Shown here: positions 15,295-23,492 of the stretch, one piece after another | Layout of the letters: each line of letters opens with the position of its first letter | How positions within the stretch are numbered: position 1 is the stretch's first letter | Assembly (NCBI GenBank): GCA_003576915.1 | Contig: QEVF01000035.1 | Span: forward strand, 1 to 34,299 | Origin: Planctomycetota bacterium | GTDB lineage: Bacteria; Planctomycetota; UBA8742; UBA2392 | Direction: 5' to 3' | Length of the DNA: 34,299 bases | Notes under the pieces: model-generated | Databases searched by the model: none | What the model was told of the DNA's origin: nothing | The model's input: only the letters and a program-made list of their open reading frames with translations | Position numbers and translations under genes: made by a program

Positions 15295-15975
15295 ATGGCA
15301 CGTCCTGCGGTGATTCTCGTATCCGGCGGACTGGACTCTGCTACGGTCCTGGCCTGTGCCCGGTTCATGGGCTTTGCCTGCCACGCGCTCAGCTTTGATT
15401 ACGGGCAGCGCCATCGTGTCGAGCTGGCGGCCGCCCGGCGCGTGTGCCGACAGTTGGGTGCCGCTTCGCAACGAGTGGTCAAACTCGACATGAGGGCCAC
15501 AGGCGGCAGCGCCCTGACTGCTGACATCTCCGTGCCCAAGGGCAGAAGCGAAAGGCGCATGGCGCGCGGCATCCCGGTTACTTACGTTCCGGCGCGCAAC
15601 ACCATCTTCTTGAGTTATGCCCTGGCCCTGGCCGAGGTGCTGGGCGCTCAAGACCTGTTCATCGGCGTCAACGCGGTGGACTACTCCGGCTACCCCGATT
15701 GCCGACCTCCCTTCATCAAGGCGTTCACCGAAGTGGCCAATCGGGGGACAAAGGCCGGTGTTGAGGGCGCGCGCTTCAGGATTCATACGCCCCTGATCAA
15801 GCTTTCAAAGTCGGGCATCATTCAGCTGGGTACGGCCCTGGGGGTGGACTTCAGCCTCACCCACTCGTGCTACGACCCCAAGGGCAGGCGTGCCTGCGGC
15901 CGCTGCGACGCCTGCCTGCTGCGCCGCCGCGGCTTCGAGAAGGCCGGACTGCCCGACCCGACCCGTTACGCGTGA
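15295..15975 (+). CDS. queC: 7-cyano-7-deazaguanine synthase QueC
   Basis: QueC is an ATP-dependent ligase that turns 7-carboxy-7-deazaguanine and ammonia into preQ0, on the way to queuosine in tRNA. The 226-residue protein has the PP-loop SGGLDS (10-15), the SFDYGQRH block, [34 protein letters not shown] and the four zinc ligands Cys192, Cys201, Cys204 and Cys207 (CGRCDAC). All expected catalytic features are present. No queD, queE or queF lies in the window, so the pathway is dispersed or preQ0 serves another product. The ATG at 15295 has no obvious Shine-Dalgarno. The upstream hairpin isolates it from the preceding gene. Confidence 0.95.
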   Translation: MARPAVILVSGGLDSATVLACARFMGFACHALSFDYGQRHRVELAAARRVCRQLGAASQRVVKLDMRATGGSALTADISVPKGRSERRMARGIPVTYVPARNTIFLSYALALAEVLGAQDLFIGVNAVDYSGYPDCRPPFIKAFTEVANRGTKAGVEGARFRIHTPLIKLSKSGIIQLGTALGVDFSLTHSCYDPKGRRACGRCDACLLRRRGFEKAGLPDPTRYA

Positions 15976-16065
15976 CAACGCGCATGGTCCGCGCCGCCTT
16001 GACGCTTGATTGCGAAGGTGGGCAAGTTACCTTGCGCCGCTGACTGAGCCGCGTGGACTGCAACC

Positions 16066-16506
16066 ATGGCCAAGAAGCTGATCAGCATCAACCTCGACCC
16101 GATTGTTGCCGCGCGCGTTGACACCAAAACGCCGCATTACTGGGACATCAAGCGCCGCCGCGTCATTCGCGGTGCCGATGAAGAAGACAGTGGCCGTCGC
16201 GTGCTGATCGACACCATTCCCCTGCGTACCCTGCGCAAGCTGGTGACGAACTTTCGCGGCATTGTTGACAGCAGCGACCACAAAGCCATCGACGAAGTTC
16301 TCAAGGGCGGGCTGGACAAGCTGCCCAAGCTTTTTGAAAAGCGCCCCGATCTCGACAAGACCTGGCGCAAGCAGGCCGGGCCCGAGTTGGCCAAGGCCGC
16401 CGTGGACTGGCTGGCATTGCAGGGTATCGAGAAGTTCTCCCCCACCGGCGACATGTCGCGGTACCTGGCGCGTGGACGAAAAAGGGCCCGCGACGAGGAA
16501 GAGTAG
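16066..16506 (+). CDS. Hypothetical basic protein
   Basis: This 146-residue protein is not recognised. It begins with a strand (KKLISINLDPIVAARV), is rich in Arg and Lys, has a central LRTLRKLVTNFRGIVDSSDHKAIDEVL helix pair, and ends in a charged tail RGRKRARDEEE. There is no signal peptide or membrane segment, so it is probably cytoplasmic; the charge could suit nucleic-acid binding, but that is speculative. The ATG at 16066 is 90 bases after queC. A weak promoter-like pair (TTGATT, 16 bases, TACCTT, at 16006-16033) lies upstream. It converges on another unknown gene across a strong hairpin. Confidence 0.65.
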   Translation: MAKKLISINLDPIVAARVDTKTPHYWDIKRRRVIRGADEEDSGRRVLIDTIPLRTLRKLVTNFRGIVDSSDHKAIDEVLKGGLDKLPKLFEKRPDLDKTWRKQAGPELAKAAVDWLALQGIEKFSPTGDMSRYLARGRKRARDEEE

Positions 16507-16513
16507 ACGCACT

Positions 16514-16551
16514 GCATTGAGAGGCGCGACAGCGAGTCGCGTTTCTCATGC
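16514..16551. terminator. Bidirectional hairpin between convergent genes
   Basis: Arms GAGAGGCGCGAC (16519-16530) and GTCGCGTTTCTC (16536-16547) pair over 12 bp with two G-U wobbles and a five-base loop AGCGA. Four further pairs (GCAT / ATGC) extend it past a single bulged T. It sits eight bases after one stop and about 20 before the other, fitting a shared terminator. There is no T tract on either side. Confidence 0.55.
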
Positions 16552-16568
16552 GGCGCTCCCACCAGGTG

Positions 16569-17306
16569 CTACCTGCTCCGTTTGCGCTGCGCAGCCACGG
16601 GGTCGCGGATCTCAGCGGTTTCCACCTCTGCCTCATGAAAGCGCGGCAGCAGTTCCCGGGCGTAGTCCACGAGTTCCTGTGGAGTGTCGTCCGAGAAACG
16701 AAGACTGCCCTTGCGGGTCACCGTGAACTGGCAGCGTCCGCTGGGCAGCTTGAAGGAAAGCGTGGCCGCATCAAGTTGAAGCGCGAACTTCTCGCACAGT
16801 TTCTCGCCCTCCCGAACATCCAGCATCTTGAAGGTGGCACTGGCGAGCATGTTCTCGCGAGCAAGGTAGTCCTTGATGCGCAGGTTGCGGATCTCGTTCT
16901 TGTTATAGGCCCTCTGGAGCTCGAACACGTAGTCCTTGACGTTCACGTTCAGGTCGGCGAACTCAATTCCGACGTCCGGCATCGCGTCCAGCGCTTCAAA
17001 GAGCGCATTGAGTTCACCGCGGCGCTCCTCCACGTGCACCAGGCCATGCTGGAGATCGAGCCCGAATCGGCACTCCGCCAGTGCCTCGCTCTTCTCTTCC
17101 ACGGGCTTGAGTGTTTTGCGATCAATGGACTTGGTCTTGTTGGTCTTGACGTAATAGTACTTGCCCTGGACGCGACTCGCGGCGCCTTCGCCCATGACAA
17201 AGCCGCGCTCCATACCGCTCTCGAAGGCCAACTCCTCCATGGCACGGCGGAGCGCCTTGAAGGAATCGCCGCTGGAAACAAGTATCTTGAAGTGCAATGC
17301 GCGCAT
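16569..17306 (-). CDS. Hypothetical protein
   Basis: The family of this 245-residue protein is not recognised. The first 60 residues look like an alpha/beta domain (LHFKILVSSGDSFKALRRAMEEL), followed by a Lys-rich KYYYVKTNKTKSIDRK strand pair, a helical middle (AECRFGLDLQHGLVHVEERRGELNALFEAL) and a C-terminal domain with LSFKLPSGRCQFTVTRKGSLRFSD. No signal peptide or membrane segment is present. The start at 17306 has AGGGAAGG upstream. It is separated by 108 bases from the HEAT-like gene on the same strand and may be co-transcribed with it. A GC-rich near-palindrome (GCGGCCGCCGCGGCCG, about 17337-17352) lies in that gap. Confidence 0.65.
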   Translation of the reverse strand: MRALHFKILVSSGDSFKALRRAMEELAFESGMERGFVMGEGAASRVQGKYYYVKTNKTKSIDRKTLKPVEEKSEALAECRFGLDLQHGLVHVEERRGELNALFEALDAMPDVGIEFADLNVNVKDYVFELQRAYNKNEIRNLRIKDYLARENMLASATFKMLDVREGEKLCEKFALQLDAATLSFKLPSGRCQFTVTRKGSLRFSDDTPQELVDYARELLPRFHEAEVETAEIRDPVAAQRKRSR

Positions 17307-17414
17307 GGCGGCCTTCCCTGGAAAACAACCTACATAGCGGCCGCCGCGGCCGTGAAAAGGGCGCAGGCATCAAAGAATTGCTGACTGTGGACAAAGTGGA
17401 AAACGCAGTCCCTC

Positions 17415-20030
17415 TCAGCGCCGCTCACCGAGCGGCTTGAGGCGCCTCCTGATGTCGGAGCGCAGACTTTCTGACACATGCTCAAGCTGAGAAAGCGCCT
17501 CCAGCTTCTGCCTCGATGAAGCCGCGAGTAGCCGCTCCTTCATCGCGTCAAACAAGGCTTCAACGGCGGCACGCCGCGCGTGCTCCGCATCACCGGGCCT
17601 TTCACCCAATTGGGGGCGACAGGCGATGCGGAACATGGTGTCCAGTATCTGGCGCCGCTCGACCATTTCCGGCTCCTGCTCGGCCGAAAGCCTGCGCACC
17701 AGCTCGTTCATGACCGCGGCAAGAATGCGGTTCAGCCGCTCACTGCCCAAACTGACTGTCGCCATCTCGCCCAGGACCTGCATGATGGGCAACAGATGCG
17801 ACCGGCGTGCGAGAAGTTCGGCGATGTCGTCAATCGAGCGCTCGCTCTCGCGGCCCGACAGCGCAACGCGGCCCAGCAGGCGGCCCAGCGTCAGCACGCT
17901 GGCCGGGGCCCAGATCATCTTGTAGTCGGTCACGTCGCGCCAAAGCTGGGCGAGGTCGGCCAGCACTTTCTGGTAGAGCCCCTTGGGTGTGCTGCTTGAG
18001 TCAAGCAGGCGGCCCAATCCCTCCAGCACGCGCGGAATCATGTCGGTGTAGGCAGTTGTCTCCCGCCCGAACTCAAAGACGTCCTCCCCTTGAGCGTTCT
18101 TCTTCAGACCGCCCCGGACCGTGGGTGGGGCGCGCTTGACGAAGCTCAACAGCAGGTGGCCGATTTCGACTCGCTCCGGTCCGCCCAGGCTCGACCCGGC
18201 CGCAAGATAGCCAAGGGCATCAATGACGTCGTAGACGGCGCTGCTCTTGCCAACGTGTGAACGCAGAAGCTTGCCCACCGCCGAGGCCGTCTCGCCGGAA
18301 ACGCGCTCGTGGGCGGCAATGCGTGCTATGGCCACGTAAAGCGGGCCGCGCGTGGGAAACGTGCTTTCCTCGGCCTCAATCAGCTTGCGCAACTCGCCTA
18401 TCAGCCTTTCCAGTTCGCGGGCACTGATCTTGGCGTCATGGCCGACCACATCGGGCAGCAGGTGGGCGGCCGTCAGACGGGTGACGTCGTGGGCGCTCTC
18501 GGTCATGCCCTGCGTCAAGGGTCCGATGGCGGCCCGCCCGCAGCGACGCAGTGCCGTCTGCAGCAGCTCGATCTGGCGCTCGAAACGGAATGTGTGCAGG
18601 TCAGCGATAAAGTGTTCGGCGGCTGCGCGCTTGGCCTTTTCATCGACGAATTCTCGCTCGTAAAAGCCGCTTTCCAGCAGCACCACGCGCACGTTCACTG
18701 AGGCCGCAGGATAGAGATCGAGGCAGGCACCGGCCAACAGCCGCCCCGCTTCGGGTGACAGGTCCGGGGCACGCAGCATCGTGCCCATCAGGCCCACGAT
18801 GCGCTCCTGGCCGGATTCCGATGCCTGCGGCAGAGATTCCACCAGGGCGCTGACCGCCCGCTCACGCAACTGGCTGAGCGCGCCCAGGCATGTCTGGTAG
18901 TTGCGGTCAAGGTCATTGCCGCTCTGCACGCCGGCCACCAGGCGCCGCACGATCCGGGGTTCAGCGGCGCCCTCGAGGTCATAGCGACAGATCGTAGCCA
19001 GCGCAAAGAACTGCAGCGCCGGCACCGAGGACTCCTCGGCCGTGGCAATGAGCAGGCGTGACACCAGGGCGCGATCCAGGCCGTACATGGCCCCGTACAC
19101 GTCGCGCAGCGCATCTTCATACTGCGATTGTTGAACCTGGGCGAGGTCCACCAGCTGCTTGTGCAGTGTGGCCAGAAACTCCCCGCTGTCCTGCAGCTTG
19201 CCCAAATGCAGGGCCAGGAGACCCAAGGAGGCCAGCACCACCTCGCGCGGCTCCGAAGGCCGGAGGAAACCCGCCACCACTCCCAGCGCCAGGCGATGTT
19301 GGGCGCTGTCCAGACGAGGCAGAATCTGACCCATGTTCGCAATGGCCACCACGCGCTCGGCCTGGCTGGCGGCCGAAGCCTTGGCGATGTTCTCCGTCAG
19401 GGCCAGGTCCAGACCCAGAGCCCCCAGGGCGCGCGCAGCCTCCGCCCGCACTTCGGAATCACGATCTCGAAGGGCGGCAAGAAAGAGCTGCAGCTTCTCC
19501 TGCGCGCCCAGTCCCGCCAGCCATAGCTTCCGGACTGCCTCCAAACGTCGCCCCGAATCCGAAGAGGTCAGGAGATCCAGTTTGAGCCGCGAGACTTCGT
19601 CCGGGGTCAAGAGCCTTGCGGCCTCCTGCCCACCGATCAGCGATGCAATCGCGGCCGCGGGAGCCACGGTCAGTGCCTGGGAGCCGCCGGCGGGGGCCGC
19701 TGGCGCGTCGTCGGCCTCCTCCGCAAGGCAAAGCACACGCCGATCCCCCCTTGGCTGCAGCGCCAGGGGATGCTCCTCAAGAAAGTCGACGTCAACCTGC
19801 CGCAGCGTCTTTGCCAACCGATCCGTCGTCAGTTCTTCGGCCTGATCGAGCGTCGCCTTGGACAACAGCCACTCATTCAGCACCTTGCCGTCTTCCGTGC
19901 AAGCAAGCTCAACCACAGCCTCTGACAACAACAGGCCCTTGCGGGCGAGCGCGGCCGCCCGCGTCGCCATGCGCCGCGACGCGCCAAATCGTTCCACCAG
20001 CGAGTCGAAGTCTCCCTCTATGATGCGCAC
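17415..20030 (-). CDS. Large HEAT-like repeat protein
   Basis: I set the start at the GTG at 20030, preceded by GAGGGA at a suitable distance. Longer readings would run through the divergent glycosyltransferase gene, and the residues they add look like its antisense. The 871-residue protein has no signal peptide, so it is cytoplasmic. An N-terminal helical region (1-105) leads to an Ala/Pro-rich linker (about 105-130), then a long series of alpha-helical repeats. The clearest HEAT unit reads FLAALRDRDSEVRAEAARALGALG (near 190-210). The C-terminus ends in charged helices. Solenoids of this kind usually bind protein partners. No catalytic motif is seen. It shares a very short divergent region with the heptosyltransferase (start codons 28 bases apart). 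Confidence 0.7.
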   Translation of the reverse strand: MRIIEGDFDSLVERFGASRRMATRAAALARKGLLLSEAVVELACTEDGKVLNEWLLSKATLDQAEELTTDRLAKTLRQVDVDFLEEHPLALQPRGDRRVLCLAEEADDAPAAPAGGSQALTVAPAAAIASLIGGQEAARLLTPDEVSRLKLDLLTSSDSGRRLEAVRKLWLAGLGAQEKLQLFLAALRDRDSEVRAEAARALGALGLDLALTENIAKASAASQAERVVAIANMGQILPRLDSAQHRLALGVVAGFLRPSEPREVVLASLGLLALHLGKLQDSGEFLATLHKQLVDLAQVQQSQYEDALRDVYGAMYGLDRALVSRLLIATAEESSVPALQFFALATICRYDLEGAAEPRIVRRLVAGVQSGNDLDRNYQTCLGALSQLRERAVSALVESLPQASESGQERIVGLMGTMLRAPDLSPEAGRLLAGACLDLYPAASVNVRVVLLESGFYEREFVDEKAKRAAAEHFIADLHTFRFERQIELLQTALRRCGRAAIGPLTQGMTESAHDVTRLTAAHLLPDVVGHDAKISARELERLIGELRKLIEAEESTFPTRGPLYVAIARIAAHERVSGETASAVGKLLRSHVGKSSAVYDVIDALGYLAAGSSLGGPERVEIGHLLLSFVKRAPPTVRGGLKKNAQGEDVFEFGRETTAYTDMIPRVLEGLGRLLDSSSTPKGLYQKVLADLAQLWRDVTDYKMIWAPASVLTLGRLLGRVALSGRESERSIDDIAELLARRSHLLPIMQVLGEMATVSLGSERLNRILAAVMNELVRRLSAEQEPEMVERRQILDTMFRIACRPQLGERPGDAEHARRAAVEALFDAMKERLLAASSRQKLEALSQLEHVSESLRSDIRRRLKPLGERR

Positions 20031-20044
20031 GCGGCTTCCCTCGC

Positions 20045-20050
20045 TATGAT
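20045..20050 (+). promoter_or_regulatory. -10 hexamer (TATGAT) of a probable leaderless promoter
   Basis: TATGAT (5 of 6 to TATAAT) ends seven bases before the ATG at 20058. It overlaps the alternative ATG at 20046, which argues for the downstream start. No Shine-Dalgarno precedes 20058. Confidence 0.45.
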
Positions 20051-20057
20051 TCCGTCG

Positions 20058-21113
20058 ATGGTAGACGACCTGCTTCAGTGCCGCAACGTCGTGGTGCGTG
20101 CGCCCAACGCACTGGGCGACCTGATCATGGCCACACCGGCATTTGCCCGCCTCGCGGCGCACTACACGCCCGAGCACGTTTCGCTGATCTGCCTGCCCGC
20201 CGGCGTGTCGCTGCTGCAGGGAAACGACTGGTTTCGCGAGCTGATTGCCTATGACCGCGCCGGGAGCCACCGGGGCTTTGGCGGCGGGCGCCGCTTCGTG
20301 AAGGAGATCCGCGCCCGCTCATTTGACCTCGGCATCATCCTGCCCAACAGCTTCGGCAGCGCCTGGCAGATGATGCGGGCCGGGGTAAAGAATCGCGTGG
20401 GCTACTTCAAGGAGGGCCGCGGATGGCTGCTGCATGCCGGCCGCCCCCGGGAGCATGATGCCCAAGGCCGATTCGTTCCCAAGTACACGGGTCAGTACTT
20501 CATGGATCTGCTCGACGTCATCGGTCTGCCAAGGACACCGCTGGTGCCCAGGCTGCCCGTTTCGGAGAACGAGCGCTCAGGGGCCGCCGAGTTTCTTGCC
20601 CGACAAGGCCTGAACCGGGGCCCCCTGGTCATCCTGGCTCCCGGGGCCGCGTTTGGGCCCAGCAAGCTTTGGCCCCCCGAGCGATTTGCCCAGGTCGCCG
20701 ACGCCCTCGCTTCCCAGGGTGCGGCGGTGCTGGTCAGTTACGGGCCCGGTGAAGAAGATACCCTCAACGCCCTCCAGGCAGCCGCGCGGGCCCCCCTGGT
20801 CACCACTCAGGGGATGAGTCTGGGCGTGCTCAAGGCCGTGTACGCGCAGGCCGCGCTGGTGATCTCCAACGACACCGGCCCTCGCCACCTGGCCGTGGCC
20901 CTTGGGCGGCCTGTGTTGACGCTGATGGGGCCCAACGACCCACGCTATTCCGCCCTGCCACAGGTCGAACGAGGCGAGGTCATTCGCGTGGAAGTGGACT
21001 GCGCGCCCTATACGCAGCCTTGCCAGCTCAAGGAATGCCCCATCGACCATCGCTGCATGAAGGGCATCGAGGTCACTCGCGTGCTGGAAGCGGCAAGAAG
21101 GTGGCTCAGCTAG
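20058..21113 (+). CDS. waaF: ADP-heptose:LPS heptosyltransferase (GT9, WaaF-like)
   Basis: The 351-residue protein is a family 9 glycosyltransferase that adds L-glycero-D-manno-heptose to the lipopolysaccharide inner core from ADP-heptose at the cytoplasmic side of the inner membrane. Supporting motifs: RAPNALGDLIMATPAF near the N-terminus, ILAPGAAFGPSKLWPPERFA (donor-binding start of the C-terminal Rossmann domain), ISNDTGPRHLAVALGRPVLTLMGPNDP and the WaaF-type Cys-containing tail QPCQLKECPIDHRCMKGI. I choose the ATG at 20058; an in-frame ATG 12 bases earlier overlaps a -10-like hexamer. It implies an LPS-bearing outer membrane. Its 3' end overlaps the MerR gene tail by eight bases. Confidence 0.88.
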   Translation: MVDDLLQCRNVVVRAPNALGDLIMATPAFARLAAHYTPEHVSLICLPAGVSLLQGNDWFRELIAYDRAGSHRGFGGGRRFVKEIRARSFDLGIILPNSFGSAWQMMRAGVKNRVGYFKEGRGWLLHAGRPREHDAQGRFVPKYTGQYFMDLLDVIGLPRTPLVPRLPVSENERSGAAEFLARQGLNRGPLVILAPGAAFGPSKLWPPERFAQVADALASQGAAVLVSYGPGEEDTLNALQAAARAPLVTTQGMSLGVLKAVYAQAALVISNDTGPRHLAVALGRPVLTLMGPNDPRYSALPQVERGEVIRVEVDCAPYTQPCQLKECPIDHRCMKGIEVTRVLEAARRWLS

Positions 21114-21381
21114 AGGCAGGCGGCGTCGGCCCGCTCTTGGCCCTGGTTTCGTCCTCAGAAAGCAGCATCTGCCGCACTTCATCAAGCGTGTGGTGGCGCT
21201 TGAGCATTTCGATGCGCTTGATGCGGTCGAACACTTCCTCACCGTAGAGCCGGTGGCCGGAGTCGGTGCGCTCGGAGGGCTTGATCAGGCCCAGCATCGT
21301 GTAGTTGTGGATGGTCTGACGCGAGAGCTTGGTGTGGCGCATGATCTCGCCAACCTTGAAAAGTTTAGGTGGTGCTGCCAT
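21106..21381 (-). CDS. MerR-family regulator, DNA-binding domain only
   Basis: The 91-residue protein consists of a MerR winged helix-turn-helix: FKVGEIMRHTKLSRQTIHNYTMLGLIKPSERTD at 8-40, wing residues GHRLYGEEV, then the dimerisation helix start FDRIKRIEMLKRHHTLDEVRQML. It stops where typical MerR proteins continue into an effector-binding domain, so there is no metal- or drug-sensing part. Such short forms resemble RacA/HspR-like regulators, in which partner proteins or simple dimerisation supply control. The target is unknown; the upstream 60 bases (21382-21440) contain TTAATTA but no convincing operator. Its end overlaps the convergent heptosyltransferase by eight bases. Confidence 0.88.
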   Translation of the reverse strand: MAAPPKLFKVGEIMRHTKLSRQTIHNYTMLGLIKPSERTDSGHRLYGEEVFDRIKRIEMLKRHHTLDEVRQMLLSEDETRAKSGPTPPASS

Positions 21382-21440
21382 GGGCGCCCCGCGCGAACTC
21401 TGCCGCCTAATTAACTACCGTCCCGCCGGCGCGCCAGAGG

Positions 21441-22568
21441 CTAGCGGGCGATCAGCCGCTCCGGAATGATCACGGCGCGCTTGAGCAGGGCCTGCTGGAC
21501 GCGACCGATGTTCTCCTGCAAGCGCCGGTTGTAGACGGCCTCCCGGATCTCAGCCTGGACCTTGGGGTCGCTGAACTGCCGCGCGTCGCCTTCTTCCTTG
21601 CTGAAGAGCTGGATGAAGAGATAGGAATCGAAGCTGACGCCCTTCTCATCGGTGTAGGGTGCCGTGCCGTACTCGGAAACTCCGCCCGCACGTGGCAGGC
21701 TGAGCACCATTTGATACACGGACGGGTCCAGGTCTTTGTCGGTCTCCGCCCGCCTGCGCTCGCTTACCTCCAGTTTCAGGCCCGGCAACCCCATCTGCTC
21801 CACGAGCAGTCTCAGTCCACTGGACGCACTTTCCAGGCTCTCGCCCCGCTTGGCGCGCGCCTGGCACTCACCAAAGGCGGCGCCCAGTTTCCTGCGATCG
21901 CCCAGGCTGGTGTTCGCCAGAAAGCTGAGCTTCAGCAATCGGTAGTCCACCTTTCGCGCCACCTTGTACTTCTCGCGGTCCGCGTCAAACGCGGCGCGAA
22001 TGTCACGCGGCGACACGTTGAGCGGGAAGTAAACGCTCAGGGGGAATTCCGTCGGCAGCGCCCCCTGCCCGCCCGCCATCACGAAAACCATCTGGTTCTG
22101 GATCATGTCGCGACGGCGGCGCTCACGATACTCCGACGGCGTGAGGCTGAACTTCTCCTGCAGGTAATTGGCCCATCGCACTTCGTCGCCGTCTGCAATG
22201 CCAAGCAGGCGCCGCTCATTCTGGATCACGGTGCGCACATCAGAGTCTTTGACGTTGCTCTCGAAGTTGATCTTGCGCGCTTCCGACAACAGCAGCCGGT
22301 TCACGATGAAGGTGTCAAGCTGCCCGTAGACAATGCCCCGCTCGATTTCCTTGTCGGTCACAGAGATCGGGATGCGGCGCACTTCGCGCTGGGTGCGCAC
22401 CTCAGCCGACAAATCGTTGCGGCCCCCGAGTACGTCCTGGTAGGTAATGGGCTCGCCATCCACAATCGCCAGGATCTCGTTGTATCCGTCGGAGCTGCCG
22501 CGCGGATTGGCCTGCACACACAGGGGCAAGGCGCACAGCAGCATCAGGGCCAGTGCCAGTCTCTTCAT
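21441..22568 (-). CDS. SurA/PpiC-like periplasmic peptidyl-prolyl isomerase or chaperone
   Basis: From the ATG at 22568 the protein has 375 residues. A signal peptide covers about 1-20 (MKRLALALMLLCALPLCVQA). It is followed by the SurA N-terminal hallmark EILAIVDGEPITYQDVL and a helical chaperone domain with FIVNRLLLSEARKI and YLQEKFSLTPSEYRERRRRDM. A segment VSPRDIRAAFDADREKYKVARKVDYRLLKLSF begins a parvulin-like domain; the rest of that domain is poorly conserved, so isomerase activity is doubtful. SurA-like proteins escort outer-membrane proteins across the periplasm. An in-frame start 27 bases earlier would put charged residues before the signal peptide and is less likely. It diverges from the gene at 22748. 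Confidence 0.7.
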   Translation of the reverse strand: MKRLALALMLLCALPLCVQANPRGSSDGYNEILAIVDGEPITYQDVLGGRNDLSAEVRTQREVRRIPISVTDKEIERGIVYGQLDTFIVNRLLLSEARKINFESNVKDSDVRTVIQNERRLLGIADGDEVRWANYLQEKFSLTPSEYRERRRRDMIQNQMVFVMAGGQGALPTEFPLSVYFPLNVSPRDIRAAFDADREKYKVARKVDYRLLKLSFLANTSLGDRRKLGAAFGECQARAKRGESLESASSGLRLLVEQMGLPGLKLEVSERRRAETDKDLDPSVYQMVLSLPRAGGVSEYGTAPYTDEKGVSFDSYLFIQLFSKEEGDARQFSDPKVQAEIREAVYNRRLQENIGRVQQALLKRAVIIPERLIAR

Positions 22569-22747
22569 GTCCGGGTCTCGCTTGCGGCCGCGCAAGGTTG
22601 CAACCGCCCGGCATGGGCGGCAAGCGGGAAATGGACTCCTGAATCCCGATTTTCAAGAACTCCGCGAAGGCGCCTGCGTTTCTGTGTGAAGCAGGATCAT
22701 CGCCCCGCCCCTCGCCAAGGGGCTTGGTACCTCCCCCTGGAGAAACC

Positions 22748-23308
22748 ATGTTCAGGCTCAGCCTTCTCCTGTTCGGCCTCGCCGCCCTTTGCTCGCCCCT
22801 TCTCTGGTGGGCGGCATATGAAGGTCCGCCTCAACTGCCCATACGGGCGCACACAAAGGCAACCGCGGACGTGGCCGGCACACCTCTTGAGGCCCCCCAG
22901 TGCATCGGGTGCGGCGACGCGCGGCATCTCACGCGCCGGCTCAATGAGAACGAGTTTCGGGAGCTTATGCGCAGTTACGCCGCCCAGCCTGCCGAAGGCG
23001 GCAGTGCGCTGGATGCGTTGTGCTACTACGGTCCCCAGGCATCGTTCATGCTGGATACCCTGGGTGGCTGCGGCGTTGACCTGCCACGTCTGGAACGACT
23101 GCGAGCCGAACTCCGGCGCGACCACGTGTACTTCTCCGTTCGTGTGATTGACGAAAACGGCGTGGAGCGCCTGACGTTGAAGAACAGTTACACGCCCCTG
23201 GACGCCAACGTCCACCATCACCTGACCGCAACCCGCAACGTCCCGCCCTGCGAAATCAGCGGCACGCTCAAACGTGTCGGCCTGCACCACATCTGGGCCA
23301 GATTCTGA
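22748..23308 (+). CDS. Small exported Cys-containing protein, interrupted by in-frame TGA
   Basis: The ATG at 22748 has GGAG seven bases upstream and gives 186 residues to the TGA at 23306. A signal peptide or membrane anchor covers 1-22 (LSLLLFGLAALCSPLLWWAA). A CIGCG motif lies at about 52-56, with further Cys at about 92, 108 and 167, and the C-terminal part looks like beta strands. No family is recognised. The reading frame continues past the stop for 52 codons of coding-like sequence, so the original protein was probably about 239 residues. The next gene shares almost the same leader (CTGGAGAAAC before the ATG). Confidence 0.6.
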   Translation: MFRLSLLLFGLAALCSPLLWWAAYEGPPQLPIRAHTKATADVAGTPLEAPQCIGCGDARHLTRRLNENEFRELMRSYAAQPAEGGSALDALCYYGPQASFMLDTLGGCGVDLPRLERLRAELRRDHVYFSVRVIDENGVERLTLKNSYTPLDANVHHHLTATRNVPPCEISGTLKRVGLHHIWARF

Positions 23309-23467
23309 GTGGACGGCTCGCAATTCGTTGCGGGGCCATGGTTCATGGTCACTCAAAGCGGTGAAGATTGGCGCCAGATTGCCGAAATGTACCTGACAGA
23401 CGGCTCAGGCACGGTCAAGGCGCGCGTCGAGTACAAGGTCGAGTTGATCGCAACGCCGGCCCAATAG
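23309..23467 (+). pseudogene. In-frame continuation of the preceding gene after TGA
   Basis: Directly after the TGA at 23306-23308 the same frame runs 52 codons to a TAG at 23465. It begins with GTG and encodes beta-strand-like sequence including GPWFMVTQSGEDWRQIAEM and VKARVEYKVELI, with about 70 percent G/C at third positions. It joins smoothly to the upstream LHHIWARF strand. Possible readings are a nonsense mutation, a sequencing error, restart at the GTG, or stop readthrough. A hairpin with a TTCG loop (23315-23337) starts six bases after the stop. Confidence 0.5.
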
Positions 23468-23492
23468 CGGGCGTTTGCATCTGGAGAAACCC

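Noticed and set aside
20031..20270. Longer N-terminus for the HEAT-like protein
   Set aside because: The extra 80 residues are antisense to the heptosyltransferase start and the GTG at 20030 has its own ribosome-binding site.
23309..23337. Bacterial SECIS element for selenocysteine at the TGA
   Set aside because: The hairpin is close to the stop but its apical loop (TTCG) lacks the G expected at the start of a bacterial SECIS loop, and the context has no CxxU-like redox motif; kept only as an alternative to test.
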